A stretch of 54,378 nucleotides of DNA from an uncultured Faecalibacterium sp. (GTDB lineage: Bacteria > Bacillota > Clostridia > Oscillospirales > Ruminococcaceae): assembly GCA_934561115.1 (NCBI GenBank), contig CAKTFS010000012.1:1-54378 (forward strand), given 5' to 3'. This document shows, one piece after another, positions 41,807 to 50,593 of the stretch; the first letter of the stretch is position 1; every line of letters starts with the position of its first letter. Both the position numbers and the translations under genes were made by a program. The notes below the pieces were generated by a model. That model had not been told where the DNA came from. It made no database searches and worked only from the letters and a program-made list of their open reading frames with translations.

Positions 41807-41937
41807 CTGCGTACGTGCGTACACGCTCCGCAGGGATTCTAAGGGGCTGTGCCCCTTGGCACACAGACTTTGGCACAAAGTCTGTGTGTTACACCTTGTC
41901 AGAGGTGTACACGCTCTCCCGGTACGCACGTACGCAG
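41807..41937. repeat. Cloverleaf-shaped inverted-repeat element
   Basis: Perfect 16-bp inverted repeats CTGCGTACGTGCGTAC (41807-41822) and its complement (41922-41937) enclose three consecutive hairpins. These are AAGGGGC-TGT-GCCCCTT (41841-41857), a 12-bp stem CACACAGACTTT-GGCAC-AAAGTCTGTGTG (41860-41888) and ACACCT-TGTCAG-AGGTGT (41891-41908). Each outer arm also contains GTACG/CGTAC. No protein gene is credible here. Confidence 0.8.
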
Positions 41938-42007
41938 CGATTGCCCCAATGCGCCATATAGGGGGGACGACCAAGTTCACACAAAGCGAACGTGATCCCG
42001 CAAAACA

Positions 42008-42152
42008 AAAGGCAGGATACCATCACCACGATGATACCCTGCCTTTGCTCGTTTACCGCTCTGCGCACTCTCGCCGCAGAACTTGTCGGGGCGAAGCCCC
42101 TCCATCTGCTAACGCAGACAGTTCTGTTGCTCATACACCCCACTGGGGTGTT
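42008..42152. repeat. Hairpin cluster between the cloverleaf element and tRNA-Val
   Basis: Imperfect but long hairpin AAAGGCAGG...CCTGCCTTT (about 42010-42046), then GGGGCGAAGCCCC (about 42089-42101) and ACACCCCACTGGGGTGT (about 42136-42152). I find no gene in 41711-42241 other than the tRNA beyond it. The cluster may belong to the same repeat as the cloverleaf element. Confidence 0.45.
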
Positions 42153-42186
42153 TGTTGCTGTCGCAAACGCAGAACCTCCGATAAAC

Positions 42187-42233
42187 AAAAAACGTACCCG
42201 AACCCTTTTTCATAAAGAATCGGGTTCGAGTAC
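42187..42233 (-). terminator. Terminator of tRNA-Val
   Basis: On the minus strand a 12-bp stem GTACTCGAACCC/GGGTTCGGGTAC (42222-42233 and 42194-42205) is followed by GTTTTTTG, nine bases after the tRNA 3' end. Confidence 0.88.
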
Positions 42234-42241
42234 GAACTGTA

Positions 42242-42318
42242 TGGTGGAGAATTAGGGACTCGAACCCCAGACCCCCTGCGTGTGATGCAGGTGCTCTAAC
42301 CAGCTGAGCTAATCCTCC
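42242..42318 (-). tRNA. tRNA-Val (anticodon CAC)
   Basis: The 77-nt gene folds as a cloverleaf: acceptor GGAGGAT/ATTCTCC with one G-U pair, D arm GCTC/GAGC, anticodon stem CCTGC/GCAGG with loop ATCACAC (anticodon CAC), and T arm TGGGG/CCCTA with loop TTCGAGT. The CCA end is encoded. It reads valine GUG codons. Confidence 0.96.
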
Positions 42319-42526
42319 ATATTCGCTTGTGTTGTGCGCTCCGAACTGGAACGTGATTATTATAGCACGGCCTTTGCCGAAATGCAAGCCCTAATTTGAA
42401 AAACTTTTACTTTTTTCGAAACACTTTCTCCAGCGGCAAAAAAGCTGCGCCGAACACCAGACGTGCAACATTACCGCCGGGCAGCCGCACCGGCTGCGCC
42501 CTGCACAAAAAATGTGCGGCAGGCTG

Positions 42527-42555
42527 TTGCTCTTTGCCTGCAAATCGTGTATACT
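42527..42555 (+). promoter_or_regulatory. Promoter of the FeoB-associated small protein gene
   Basis: TTGCTC (42527-42532), 17 bp, TATACT (42550-42555), reading toward the small gene at 42596. Confidence 0.65.
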
Positions 42556-42595
42556 TGGGGGCAGAAAGCTGCACATGAGAAATCGAGGGATGAAT

Positions 42596-42757
42596 ATGAC
42601 ACTTCGCGGGATCATCACGCTGGTAATATTGGCCGTGCTGTTTGCGCTGGCCGTAGTCTGGATCTCCAGACAGGGCGGCTGGAAGGGTGAGGGCTGCAGC
42701 GGCAACTGCGCCTCCTGCCACAGCCATTGCGAGGACCCGGACTCCAAGAAGAAATAA
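42596..42757 (+). CDS. FeoB-associated Cys-rich membrane protein
   Basis: This 53-residue protein has one membrane segment (about 6-24) and a Cys-rich tail CSGNCASCHSHC (C34, C38, C41, C45). This matches the small FeoB-associated family found with ferrous iron transporters, thought to help iron handling at the membrane. Here no feoB gene is adjacent. The ATG at 42596 follows GAGGG by 6 nt; ATG codons at 42590 and 42575 are alternatives. Confidence 0.78.
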   Translation: MTLRGIITLVILAVLFALAVVWISRQGGWKGEGCSGNCASCHSHCEDPDSKKK

Positions 42758-42759
42758 CC

Positions 42760-42803
42760 AAAACAGGGCTGCTGCACGAAACACGGTGCAGCAGCCCTGT
42801 TTT
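42760..42803 (+). terminator. Terminator after the FeoB-associated gene
   Basis: A perfect 18-bp stem, AAAACAGGGCTGCTGCAC (42760-42777) with its complement (42786-42803), ends in TTTT and begins three bases after the stop codon. Confidence 0.92.
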
Positions 42804-42809
42804 ATGGTT

Positions 42810-42845
42810 GTGCGCCAGAAACGCCCACGGGCGTTTCTGGCGCAC
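42810..42845 (+). terminator. Second hairpin: 16-bp stem with CACG loop
   Basis: A perfect 16-bp stem, GTGCGCCAGAAACGCC (42810-42825) with its complement (42830-42845), is capped by CACG and followed by TTTTCATGG. It has the geometry of the long stem of elements E1-E4 (16 bp, 4-nt loop, TTTTCA tail) but lacks their upstream helices. Confidence 0.8.
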
Positions 42846-42862
42846 TTTTCATGGCTGTTTGT

Positions 42863-43554
<692 letters not shown>

Positions 43555-43608
43555 CAAAGCAGAAAATCCTATCGCACATTACAACGCATAGTTTTCAGGA
43601 GAACTGTC

Positions 43609-44229
43609 ATGTCTGATCTGTCTACCCGTGTCCGTCTGCGCCGGGAGCAGCTGGGTCTTTCGCAGCAGGAGCTTGCCCGGCGCATGGGCTACCGCTCCCG
43701 TTCCTCCATCACCAAGCTGGAAAAAGGCATCAACGACCTGCCCCATTCCAAGGTAGAGGAGCTGGCGCAGGCGCTGGAGACCACCCCCGCTGCCCTGCTG
43801 GGGCTGGACACACCCTGCGCCTGTCCCCCGGGCTTTGAGCCGCTGCCTGCCATGGTGCAGGTGCCGCTGATCGGCTCCATCGCCTGCGGCACCCCCATCA
43901 CCGCCGAGCAGAATATCGAGTGCTATATCGGGGTGCCCGCCGCGTGGCACGCTGATTTTGCCCTGACCTGCCACGGCGACAGCATGGCACCCACAATATG
44001 CAACGGGGACATCGTCTGCATCCGCTGCCAGCCCGAGGTGGAGCAGGGCGAGATCGCCGCCGTGCGGGTGGGCGAGGAAGCCACTCTCAAGCACTTCCAC
44101 CGGCAGGGCGATGCCGTGATGCTGCTGGCGGACAACGCCGCCGTCTGCCCGCCCATGTTCTACGCCGGAGAGCAGCTTTCGGAGCTGCACATCGAGGGCA
44201 AGGCCGTGGGGCTTTGCCGCGGCTTATAA
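43609..44229 (+). CDS. CI-like repressor with Xre HTH and S24 peptidase domain
   Basis: This 206-residue protein has an N-terminal Xre helix-turn-helix (about 5-62, LSQQELARRMGYRSRSSITK) and a C-terminal S24/LexA-like domain. The cleavage region is GSIACGTP (Cys-Gly rather than the common Ala-Gly), the Ser is in CHGDSMAP, and the Lys is in ATLKHF. Such repressors inactivate themselves after RecA activation in DNA damage. AGGAG precedes the ATG at 43609. It stands divergent to a Cro-like gene, so it probably controls a bistable switch. Confidence 0.88.
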   Translation: MSDLSTRVRLRREQLGLSQQELARRMGYRSRSSITKLEKGINDLPHSKVEELAQALETTPAALLGLDTPCACPPGFEPLPAMVQVPLIGSIACGTPITAEQNIECYIGVPAAWHADFALTCHGDSMAPTICNGDIVCIRCQPEVEQGEIAAVRVGEEATLKHFHRQGDAVMLLADNAAVCPPMFYAGEQLSELHIEGKAVGLCRGL

Positions 44230-44253
44230 GATAAAAAGAGAAAGGAGCAGCCT

Positions 44254-44472
44254 GTGTTCGGCAAAAAGAAAACGTCCCCCGCTTACGACCACGCCGCCCA
44301 GAAGCCGGTGCTGCGGTGCAGCATCTGCACCGGGGAGCAGGTGGCCGGTTTTCAGGATCTGCACACCGGCCATTTTACCGAGGTGCAGCTGATCCGCAGC
44401 CCGCAGGAATTGCAGGCCTTCCGCAGCCGGTACGGCATCCCCGCCGACTGTCCCATTGAAAAGATCTATTGA
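44254..44472 (+). CDS. Small conserved protein of unknown function
   Basis: This 72-residue protein starts at a GTG (44254) with AAAGGAG upstream. It contains LRCSICTGEQVAGFQDLHTG with a CxxC pair (SICTGE is not a full zinc motif), and ends in GIPADCPIEKIY. Similar short proteins in Clostridia are often labelled 'aspartate dehydrogenase', a label I do not support from the sequence. It overlaps the next reading frame region and probably belongs to the trmO transcript. Confidence 0.65.
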   Translation: MFGKKKTSPAYDHAAQKPVLRCSICTGEQVAGFQDLHTGHFTEVQLIRSPQELQAFRSRYGIPADCPIEKIY

Positions 44473-44486
44473 GCAAGGAGTTCATC

Positions 44487-45185
44487 ATGCAGCAGGCACC
44501 CGAAGCCATGACCCTGAAGGTCATTGCCCATATCCACACCGCCTTTCCCACCAAGTTCGGCATCCCGCGCCAGAGCGGGCTGGTAGAAGAGCTGCGGGGC
44601 GAGATCGTTTTTACCCCGGAATACCGCAATCCCGACGCCCTGCGCGGGCTGGAGGATTTCAGCCACATCTGGCTGGTGTGGCAGTTTTCTGGTGCAGTGC
44701 GGGAAAGCTGGTCCCCCACCGTGCGCCCGCCGCGCCTTGGCGGCAACACCCGGGTGGGCGTGTTCGCCACCCGGTCGCCCTTCCGGCCGAACCCTCTGGG
44801 GCTTTCCAGCGTAAAGCTGGAAGCCATTGAGCAGCGCCCGGACGTGGGGCCGGTGCTCATCGTGCGCGGTGCCGACCTGATGGACGGCACCCCCATCTAC
44901 GATATCAAGCCCTACATCCCCTACGCGGACTGCCACCCGGACGCCGCCGAGGGCTTTACCGGGCAGACCCGCACCCACCATCTGGAGGTATTCTGCCCGG
45001 AAGCGCTGTGGCAGACCGTACCGGAGGCCGACCGCGCCGCTTTGCAGGGCGTGCTTGCCAGTGACCCCCGCCCCTCCTACCAGCACGACCCGCAGCGGGT
45101 GTACGGCATGGAGTTTGCCGGGCTGGAAGTGCATTTTACCGTGGACGGTGTTCAGCTCACCGTGCGGGACATCACCCTGTTATAA
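44487..45185 (+). CDS. trmO: tRNA m6t6A37 methyltransferase TrmO-like (TsaA family)
   Basis: This 232-residue protein has the TsaA/TrmO beta-barrel domain (about 8-150) with KFGIPRQSGLV, FTPEY, RVGVFATRSPFRPNPLGLS and DLMDGTPIYDIKPYIPYAD. TrmO methylates N6-threonylcarbamoyladenosine at position 37 of some tRNAs. The C-terminal 80 residues match the longer bacterial form. The ATG at 44487 follows AAGGAG; a TTG at 44469 is a weaker choice. Confidence 0.9.
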   Translation: MQQAPEAMTLKVIAHIHTAFPTKFGIPRQSGLVEELRGEIVFTPEYRNPDALRGLEDFSHIWLVWQFSGAVRESWSPTVRPPRLGGNTRVGVFATRSPFRPNPLGLSSVKLEAIEQRPDVGPVLIVRGADLMDGTPIYDIKPYIPYADCHPDAAEGFTGQTRTHHLEVFCPEALWQTVPEADRAALQGVLASDPRPSYQHDPQRVYGMEFAGLEVHFTVDGVQLTVRDITLL

Positions 45186-45197
45186 AAGGAGCCGTTC

Positions 45198-46106
45198 ATG
45201 GAACTGCGGACTGTCAATACCTTTCTGCACATCGCCGAGCTGCACAGCTTTTCCCGCACCGCGCGGCAGCTGGGCTACTCGCAGTCGGCGGTGTCCTCCC
45301 AAATCGCGCAGTTGGAAGCCGAACTGGGCACCCCGCTGTTTGACCGCGTGGGCAAAACGGTGCGCCTGACCGATGCCGGACAGACCTTTTTAGGTTACGC
45401 CCGCACCCTGCTGGAAACTGCCCAGCAGGCACAGGCCGCCTTGCAGCCCGCCCAGCAGGTGCGGGGCAGCCTGCGCATCGCGCTGGCAGATTCCGTATGC
45501 AGCACCTTTTTGCCGGGGCTGTTGCAGCGCTACCATGCCCGCTGCCCGCAGGTGGAGCTGGTGCTGCACACAGCCAGCTCGGACGAGATGCTGCAATTGC
45601 TGAGCACCAATCAGGTAGACCTTGTCTACACGCTGGACCAGCCCCTTTTGCAGCCTGCGCTGGTGCTGGCTGCAGATGTGCCGGAGCCGGTGTGCTTCAT
45701 TGCGCCGCCGCAGCATCCGCTGGCGCAGGAAAGCATCCTCCCGTTGGACATTCTGCCCCGGCAGGAGTTTCTGCTTACCGAGCGGGGCATGAGTTACCGG
45801 GACGCGCTGGACCAGTGCATGGCGGCGCATGGCCTTGCCATCCATCCCTATCTGGAGCTGGGCAGCGCCGCGCTGCTGTGCCAGATGGTGGAGCAGGGCA
45901 TGGGGCTTTCCTTTTTGCCGGAGTATATCGTGCGCAGCGCGCTGGCCGAAGGGCGGCTGGCGCGGCTGAACGTACCGGACTGCACCGTCATGATGCACCG
46001 GCAGCTGTTCTACCACCGGGATAAATGGGTGACCCCGCAGATGAACGTATTCATCGAGCTGGTGCGGCAGGGCGCACAAAATCCTCTGTCCACCGCTACA
46101 CTATAA
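45198..46106 (+). CDS. LysR-family transcriptional regulator
   Basis: This 302-residue protein has the LysR N-terminal winged helix (1-60, SFSRTARQLGYSQSAVSSQI) and a periplasmic-binding-like effector domain (about 90-295). AAAAGGAG precedes the ATG, 12 nt after trmO. Its target is not evident: the usual divergent target gene is absent, and neighbours on the same strand are trmO and a HAD phosphatase. Confidence 0.92.
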   Translation: MELRTVNTFLHIAELHSFSRTARQLGYSQSAVSSQIAQLEAELGTPLFDRVGKTVRLTDAGQTFLGYARTLLETAQQAQAALQPAQQVRGSLRIALADSVCSTFLPGLLQRYHARCPQVELVLHTASSDEMLQLLSTNQVDLVYTLDQPLLQPALVLAADVPEPVCFIAPPQHPLAQESILPLDILPRQEFLLTERGMSYRDALDQCMAAHGLAIHPYLELGSAALLCQMVEQGMGLSFLPEYIVRSALAEGRLARLNVPDCTVMMHRQLFYHRDKWVTPQMNVFIELVRQGAQNPLSTATL

Positions 46107-46122
46107 GAAAAGGAGCATTCCC

Positions 46123-46902
46123 ATGAGCCAAATCAAAATCGCATTCTTTGACATTGACGGCACCCTCATTGACATGGAGAAAAAGCAGATCACCCCTGTC
46201 ACGCTGGAAGTCCTGCGCCGCTTACAGGCAAATGGCATCCGTATTTGTCTGGCAACAGGTCGTTCTCCCATGGTGGTGCCGCACTTTGAGGGTGTAGCAT
46301 TCGACGCCACTCTCACCTACAACGGCTCTTACTGCTACACCAAAACCGGCGAGACGATTTTCAGCAATCCCATTCCTGCGGCAGATCTGGCTTTGATCAT
46401 CCGCAATGCCACGGCCATTGCCCGGCCGCTCTGTCTTGCCACAAACAGCCGTTTAGCCTGCAATGGCTGCGACAAAGATCTGGCAGACTATTTTGCTATT
46501 GCCAAATCTGCGGCAAACATTGTGCCAGACTTTGACGAGGTTGCAAAGGGCACCGTGTATCAAATTATGATGGGCGGCCGCGAGGACGAGTATGCCGCCA
46601 TCCTCAAGGACGTGCAGGGTGCTAAAATTGCTGCATGGTGGGATCGTGCGGTCGATATTATCCCGGCCACCGGCGGCAAAGGCATCGGCATCCGCAAAAT
46701 GCTGGAATACTATGGTTTGGACAAATCTGAAGCCATTGCATTTGGCGACGGCAATAACGATATCGAGATGTTACAGGCCGTAGGTACCGGCGTTGCCATG
46801 GAAAACGCCTCGGAAAAGCTCAAGGCTGTCGCCACCGACCACTGCGGTCATGTTGCTAACGAGGGTGTGTATCAATACTGTGTGGAACATGGGCTGATTT
46901 GA
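46123..46902 (+). CDS. Cof-type HAD-superfamily phosphatase
   Basis: This 259-residue protein has HAD motif I FFDIDGTLID (8-17), motif II with LATGRS, a C2-type cap and motif III/IV region KGIGIRKML with FGDGNNDIEMLQAVG. Such enzymes dephosphorylate sugar phosphates, FMN or PLP; the substrate is unknown. AAAAGGAG precedes the ATG. Codon choice is clearly richer in A/T-ending codons (Ile ATT, Phe TTT, AAA) than in the flanking genes, which may point to recent transfer. Confidence 0.9.
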   Translation: MSQIKIAFFDIDGTLIDMEKKQITPVTLEVLRRLQANGIRICLATGRSPMVVPHFEGVAFDATLTYNGSYCYTKTGETIFSNPIPAADLALIIRNATAIARPLCLATNSRLACNGCDKDLADYFAIAKSAANIVPDFDEVAKGTVYQIMMGGREDEYAAILKDVQGAKIAAWWDRAVDIIPATGGKGIGIRKMLEYYGLDKSEAIAFGDGNNDIEMLQAVGTGVAMENASEKLKAVATDHCGHVANEGVYQYCVEHGLI

Positions 46903-46904
46903 CG

Positions 46905-46945
46905 AAGAAAGGCTGCGCAGGTCGTGCGCAGCCTTTCTTGCTTTT
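46905..46945 (+). terminator. Terminator of the HAD phosphatase gene
   Basis: A 15-bp stem, AAGAAAGGCTGCGCA (46905-46919) with TGCGCAGCCTTTCTT (46925-46939), is followed by a T-rich GCTTTT. Confidence 0.88.
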
Positions 46946-46950
46946 ATGCA

Positions 46951-46990
46951 ACGAAAGACCGCCGAAGGTTTCCCTTCGGCGGTCTTTCGT
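46951..46990 (-). terminator. Hairpin after the ABC ATPase gene
   Basis: A perfect 18-bp stem, ACGAAAGACCGCCGAAGG (46951-46968) with its complement (46973-46990), is capped by TTTC. No strong T tract follows on either strand, but the place fits a 3'-end hairpin for the minus-strand gene. Confidence 0.65.
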
Positions 46991-47025
46991 ATGATAGGAG
47001 GATCAAAAATGATCTTTGCTAAGTC

Positions 47026-48141
47026 TTAGTTCAGGATGGTCAGCTCGGTCTCGATGTCGAACAGGTGGATCTTGTGGGGATCGAAAGCAACGCGGACGGT
47101 GTCTCCGTTGCGAGCCTTGGAGGTGGGAGCAACGCGAGCGGTCATCTTGTTGCCCTTGTACTCCAGGTACAGGTAGATCTCAGCGCCCATCATTTCGGAA
47201 ACATCGACCTGAGCATCCAGCTGGCAGTCGGTGTGCTTTGCCATAAACTCGGGCTCGTCGTCGATATCCTCGGGACGGATGCCCATCTTGATCTTCTTGC
47301 CAACGTAGGAATCCAGCTTGCCGTCGGCGGTCTTCTCCTTGGGCAGGGGGATCACGTCGCCGCCCAGGTCAACGCCGTACAGGTCGCCCTTCTTGATCAG
47401 GGTGCCGTCCAGGAAGTTCATCTGGGGGCTGCCGATGAAGCCTGCAACGAACATATTGCAGGGCATGTCGTACAGGTTCTGCGGGGTATCGACCTGCTGG
47501 ATGATGCCGTCCTTCATGACAACGATACGGTCGCCCATGGTCATAGCCTCGGTCTGGTCGTGGGTAACGTAGATGAAGGTGGTAGCCAGCTTCTTGTGCA
47601 GCTTGATGATCTCGGTGCGCATGGAGGTACGCAGCTTAGCATCCAGGTTGGACAGGGGCTCGTCCAGCAGGAAGACTGCCGGGTTACGGACCATTGCACG
47701 GCCCAGAGCAACACGCTGACGCTGACCACCGGACAGAGCCTTGGGCTTGCGGTCCAGCAGGTGCTCGATCTCCAGGATCTTAGCAGCCTCGTGCACGCGC
47801 TTGTCGATCTCGTCCTTCGGGGTCTTGCGCAGCTCCAGACCGAAAGCGATGTTCTTGTAAACGGTCATGTGGGGGTACAGAGCGTAGCTCTGGAACACCA
47901 TGGCGATATCACGATCCTTCGGGGGAACGTCGTTGATCAGACGGCCGCCGATGTACATCTCGCCCTTGGAGATCTCCTCCAGACCAGCGATCATACGCAG
48001 GGTGGTGGACTTGCCGCAGCCAGAGGGGCCGACGAAGATGATGAACTCCTTATCCTGGATCTCCAGGTTGAAGTCGGTAACAGACGGGGCAGTTGCGCCC
48101 GGATAGATCTTGTAGATGTGCTGGCAGCTAATGGAAGCCAT
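47026..48141 (-). CDS. ugpC: ABC sugar transporter ATP-binding protein (UgpC/MsmK type)
   Basis: This 371-residue ATPase has Walker [10 protein letters not shown] (38-46), signature LSGGQ (136-140), the Walker B region VFLLDEP and a C-terminal TOBE regulatory domain (about 235-371). MsmK/UgpC-type ATPases often serve several CUT1 importers. This window holds an importer without an ATPase (12387-15764), and no permease gene is adjacent here, so it is probably the shared motor. CGGAGG precedes the ATG. A small hairpin CACGCC/GGCGTG lies in its leader. It diverges from an AraC gene. Confidence 0.94.
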   Translation of the reverse strand: MASISCQHIYKIYPGATAPSVTDFNLEIQDKEFIIFVGPSGCGKSTTLRMIAGLEEISKGEMYIGGRLINDVPPKDRDIAMVFQSYALYPHMTVYKNIAFGLELRKTPKDEIDKRVHEAAKILEIEHLLDRKPKALSGGQRQRVALGRAMVRNPAVFLLDEPLSNLDAKLRTSMRTEIIKLHKKLATTFIYVTHDQTEAMTMGDRIVVMKDGIIQQVDTPQNLYDMPCNMFVAGFIGSPQMNFLDGTLIKKGDLYGVDLGGDVIPLPKEKTADGKLDSYVGKKIKMGIRPEDIDDEPEFMAKHTDCQLDAQVDVSEMMGAEIYLYLEYKGNKMTARVAPTSKARNGDTVRVAFDPHKIHLFDIETELTILN

Positions 48142-48266
48142 AATCGTTATCCTCCGTAAAATATTTGGTGTTTCACGCCCTTGACGGCGTGTTGTTTCGT
48201 TGGTACTATAATAGCAGATAATTTTGTGATATAAAATAGCATTTTATTGATTAGAGGTGTCAGATA

Positions 48267-49112
48267 TTGCTGTTTGACTGGAACACCATCGCCGCACCGG
48301 CTGCGCTGCTGAATGTGCAGCTTTCCGCGCCCCGCACCCTGACCGGCGAGGGGCTGTGGATCTGCCTTGTTTCCAGCGGCAGATGCACGGCTTCCCTGCC
48401 CGGGACATCGGCAGCACCCGCCGGCTCTGTGCTGGTGCTGCCGCCGCAGTCCGCTGCGGCGGGACACCTGATCTTAAGCCGTGCCCCGCTCACCCTGACC
48501 CCGGAGGACAGCTGCCACCTGCTGTGCGTCCAGCTGACCGGGCAGGCCAGCGCGCAGTTTTTGAACGGCCTGCGGGAGCTGCCCTACCTTGCCAAGGGCG
48601 AGACCTGCCCTGCCGCCGCCGAGCTGATGGGGCGGCTTGCCGAGGAAAAGCCCACCCACAGCCGTGCCCGCAGCCAGCTGGCCTTTGCCCTGCTGTGCGA
48701 ACTGGCGGATGCCGACAGCGCCGCGCCCGCCCTGCCGCCGCTGGTGCAGGCCGCCATTGAGGATATCCGCGCCAACTATGCCGGGCTGTACGGCGTGGAG
48801 GAGCTCAGCGAGCGGCTGGGGGTCTCCAAAAGCCATCTGGTGCGCACCTTTACCGCCGCCGTGGGCGTGCCGCCGGGCAAGTACCTGACCACCGTGCGCA
48901 TCGAGGCCGCGCAGCGGCTGCTGCTGCACCGGGAATACACGCTGGACGTGGTGGCCAGCCTGTGCGGTTTTTCCGGGGCCAACTACCTGTGCCGGGTATT
49001 CAAAAAAGAAACCGGCCAGTCCCCTGCACAATGGCGGGCACTGACCGGTCGCGCCGCACAGGCCGGGCTTACGCCCGAGGAGACCATGCGGGAACAGGAG
49101 ATGTATATTTAA
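48267..49112 (+). CDS. AraC-family transcriptional regulator
   Basis: This 281-residue protein begins with a TTG at 48267, with GAGGTG 8 nt upstream; no ATG occurs in frame before the middle of the protein. The N-terminal half is a cupin-like sensor. The C-terminal double helix-turn-helix (about 160-262) has LYGVEELSERLGVSKSHLVR and LDVVASLCGFSGANYLCRVF. It is divergent from the ABC ATPase gene and probably regulates it. Its stop overlaps by 4 nt the end of the convergent MATE gene. Confidence 0.9.
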   Translation: MLFDWNTIAAPAALLNVQLSAPRTLTGEGLWICLVSSGRCTASLPGTSAAPAGSVLVLPPQSAAAGHLILSRAPLTLTPEDSCHLLCVQLTGQASAQFLNGLRELPYLAKGETCPAAAELMGRLAEEKPTHSRARSQLAFALLCELADADSAAPALPPLVQAAIEDIRANYAGLYGVEELSERLGVSKSHLVRTFTAAVGVPPGKYLTTVRIEAAQRLLLHREYTLDVVASLCGFSGANYLCRVFKKETGQSPAQWRALTGRAAQAGLTPEETMREQEMYI

Positions 49113-50410
49113 GCGTTTCCGCTCTCTTTTCTGCGCAGCAGAAACAGGGTCAGCAGCGCGGTGAGCAGCTCCGAAGCCGGGAAGGCCGCCCATACGCCCG
49201 GCATCCCGAACACCGCGCTGAGCACCAGCGAGCAGGCCACAATGGCCACCATGCCCCGGCAGATAGAGGTGATGGAGGCCTCCGCCGGGCGGTTCACGGC
49301 GCTCAGATAGCCCGCCGCCATGATGTTGAAGCCCGCAAAGAAGTAGCCCACAAAGTACATCCGCATGCCGGTGTGGGCGTACTGCGCCATCTGCACCGAG
49401 TTTTCGCTGTTGAACCAGCTCACAAAGGTATCGGTCAGGCCGAACACCGCAGCGTACAGCACCGCCGCCAGCACCAGCACGGTACCGCTGCCCAGCAGCA
49501 GCAGCTTCCGCGCCCCGGCGTGGTCGTTCTGACCATAGCAGCGGCTCACCAGCGGCTGTGCGCCCTGCGCCACGCCGTTGAAGATGGCGGTAGCCACCAG
49601 CGCAAAGTTTGCCACCACGCCGTAGGCCGCTACGCCCACGTTGCCTGCCAGCCCCAGCAGCAGAAAGTTGAACACCGTGGTGGTCACGCCGGAGGAAAGC
49701 TCGCCCACAAAGCCGGAGATGCCCAGCTGGCAGCTCTGCCCCAACAGCCTTGCCGAGGGCAGCTGCCGCACGAATTGCAGGGTGTTCTCCTTTTTAAAGA
49801 AGTGGCGGCTGCAGATGGCGATGCTGATGATAGGCGACACCGCCGTTGCCAGCGCCGCACCGGCCAAGCCCAGCCCCAAGGGGAACATGAAGATATAGTC
49901 GAACACCACGTTGAACAGGCTGCCGCTCAGCGTTGCTACCATGGCAAGGGAGGGGTCGCCGTCGTTGCGGACAAAGGCCGAAACAATGTAGTTGCACATA
50001 AAGAACGGGGTGAACAGCAAAAAGATGCGGGCGTAGGGGATGCCCAGTGCCACGATGCCGGCATCGCCGCCCATGAACCGCAGCAGCGTCCCGGGCGCAA
50101 AGACACCCGCCAGCATCCACGGGATGGACGCCAGCACGGCGCACAGGATGGCGTTGGAAAAATACCGCTGCCCCCGGGCATCGTTCTGCGCCTTGGCAAT
50201 GGCGTAGCGGGTCGCCGAGCCCAACGCGATCATGGAGCCAATGGCAAAAATAAAGTTGTAGATGGGCAGGCAGAGGTTGAGCAGGGTAACGCCGTCTGTC
50301 CCGGCGGCCTGCGCAATAAAATAGGTATCGGCCAGAATATAGCACGAAGTGCCCAGCAGACCAAAAATATTCTGCGAGACATATTTAAAGAACTGTTTTG
50401 TCAGATCCAT
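49109..50410 (-). CDS. MATE-family efflux transporter
   Basis: This 433-residue protein has 12 membrane segments in two homologous halves, as usual for MATE Na+ or H+ drug antiporters. The family regions are NIFGLLGTSCYILADTYFIA near the start and GVAQGAQPLVSRCYGQND in the second half. The ATG at 50410 follows AGGAAAAGG; an ATG at 50458 lacks a site. The substrate is unknown. Confidence 0.92.
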   Translation of the reverse strand: MDLTKQFFKYVSQNIFGLLGTSCYILADTYFIAQAAGTDGVTLLNLCLPIYNFIFAIGSMIALGSATRYAIAKAQNDARGQRYFSNAILCAVLASIPWMLAGVFAPGTLLRFMGGDAGIVALGIPYARIFLLFTPFFMCNYIVSAFVRNDGDPSLAMVATLSGSLFNVVFDYIFMFPLGLGLAGAALATAVSPIISIAICSRHFFKKENTLQFVRQLPSARLLGQSCQLGISGFVGELSSGVTTTVFNFLLLGLAGNVGVAAYGVVANFALVATAIFNGVAQGAQPLVSRCYGQNDHAGARKLLLLGSGTVLVLAAVLYAAVFGLTDTFVSWFNSENSVQMAQYAHTGMRMYFVGYFFAGFNIMAAGYLSAVNRPAEASITSICRGMVAIVACSLVLSAVFGMPGVWAAFPASELLTALLTLFLLRRKESGNA

Positions 50411-50513
50411 ACACTTTTTCCTTTTCCTGTTATTGCATGCATCTGGAAATTGTAGCATATCTGCCGCCGCAAGTCAACCGCAAAACCCGCCCATTACCGT
50501 ATAAAAGAAGCAG

Positions 50514-50542
50514 TTGCGCACAGTGCCCTGCGGGTGTATACT
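50514..50542 (+). promoter_or_regulatory. Promoter of the PfkB kinase gene
   Basis: TTGCGC (50514-50519), 17 bp, TATACT (50537-50542), 52 bp before the start codon. Confidence 0.7.
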
Positions 50543-50593
50543 GTACACTGTCGCATCCTGCGGCACACCTGAATGCAGAAAGGAAGAAGCCCT

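Noticed and set aside
41741..42188. Short open frames on the minus strand across the cloverleaf element and hairpin cluster
   Set aside because: They translate the inverted repeats, have no binding sites, and contain repeated fragments rather than protein-like sequence.
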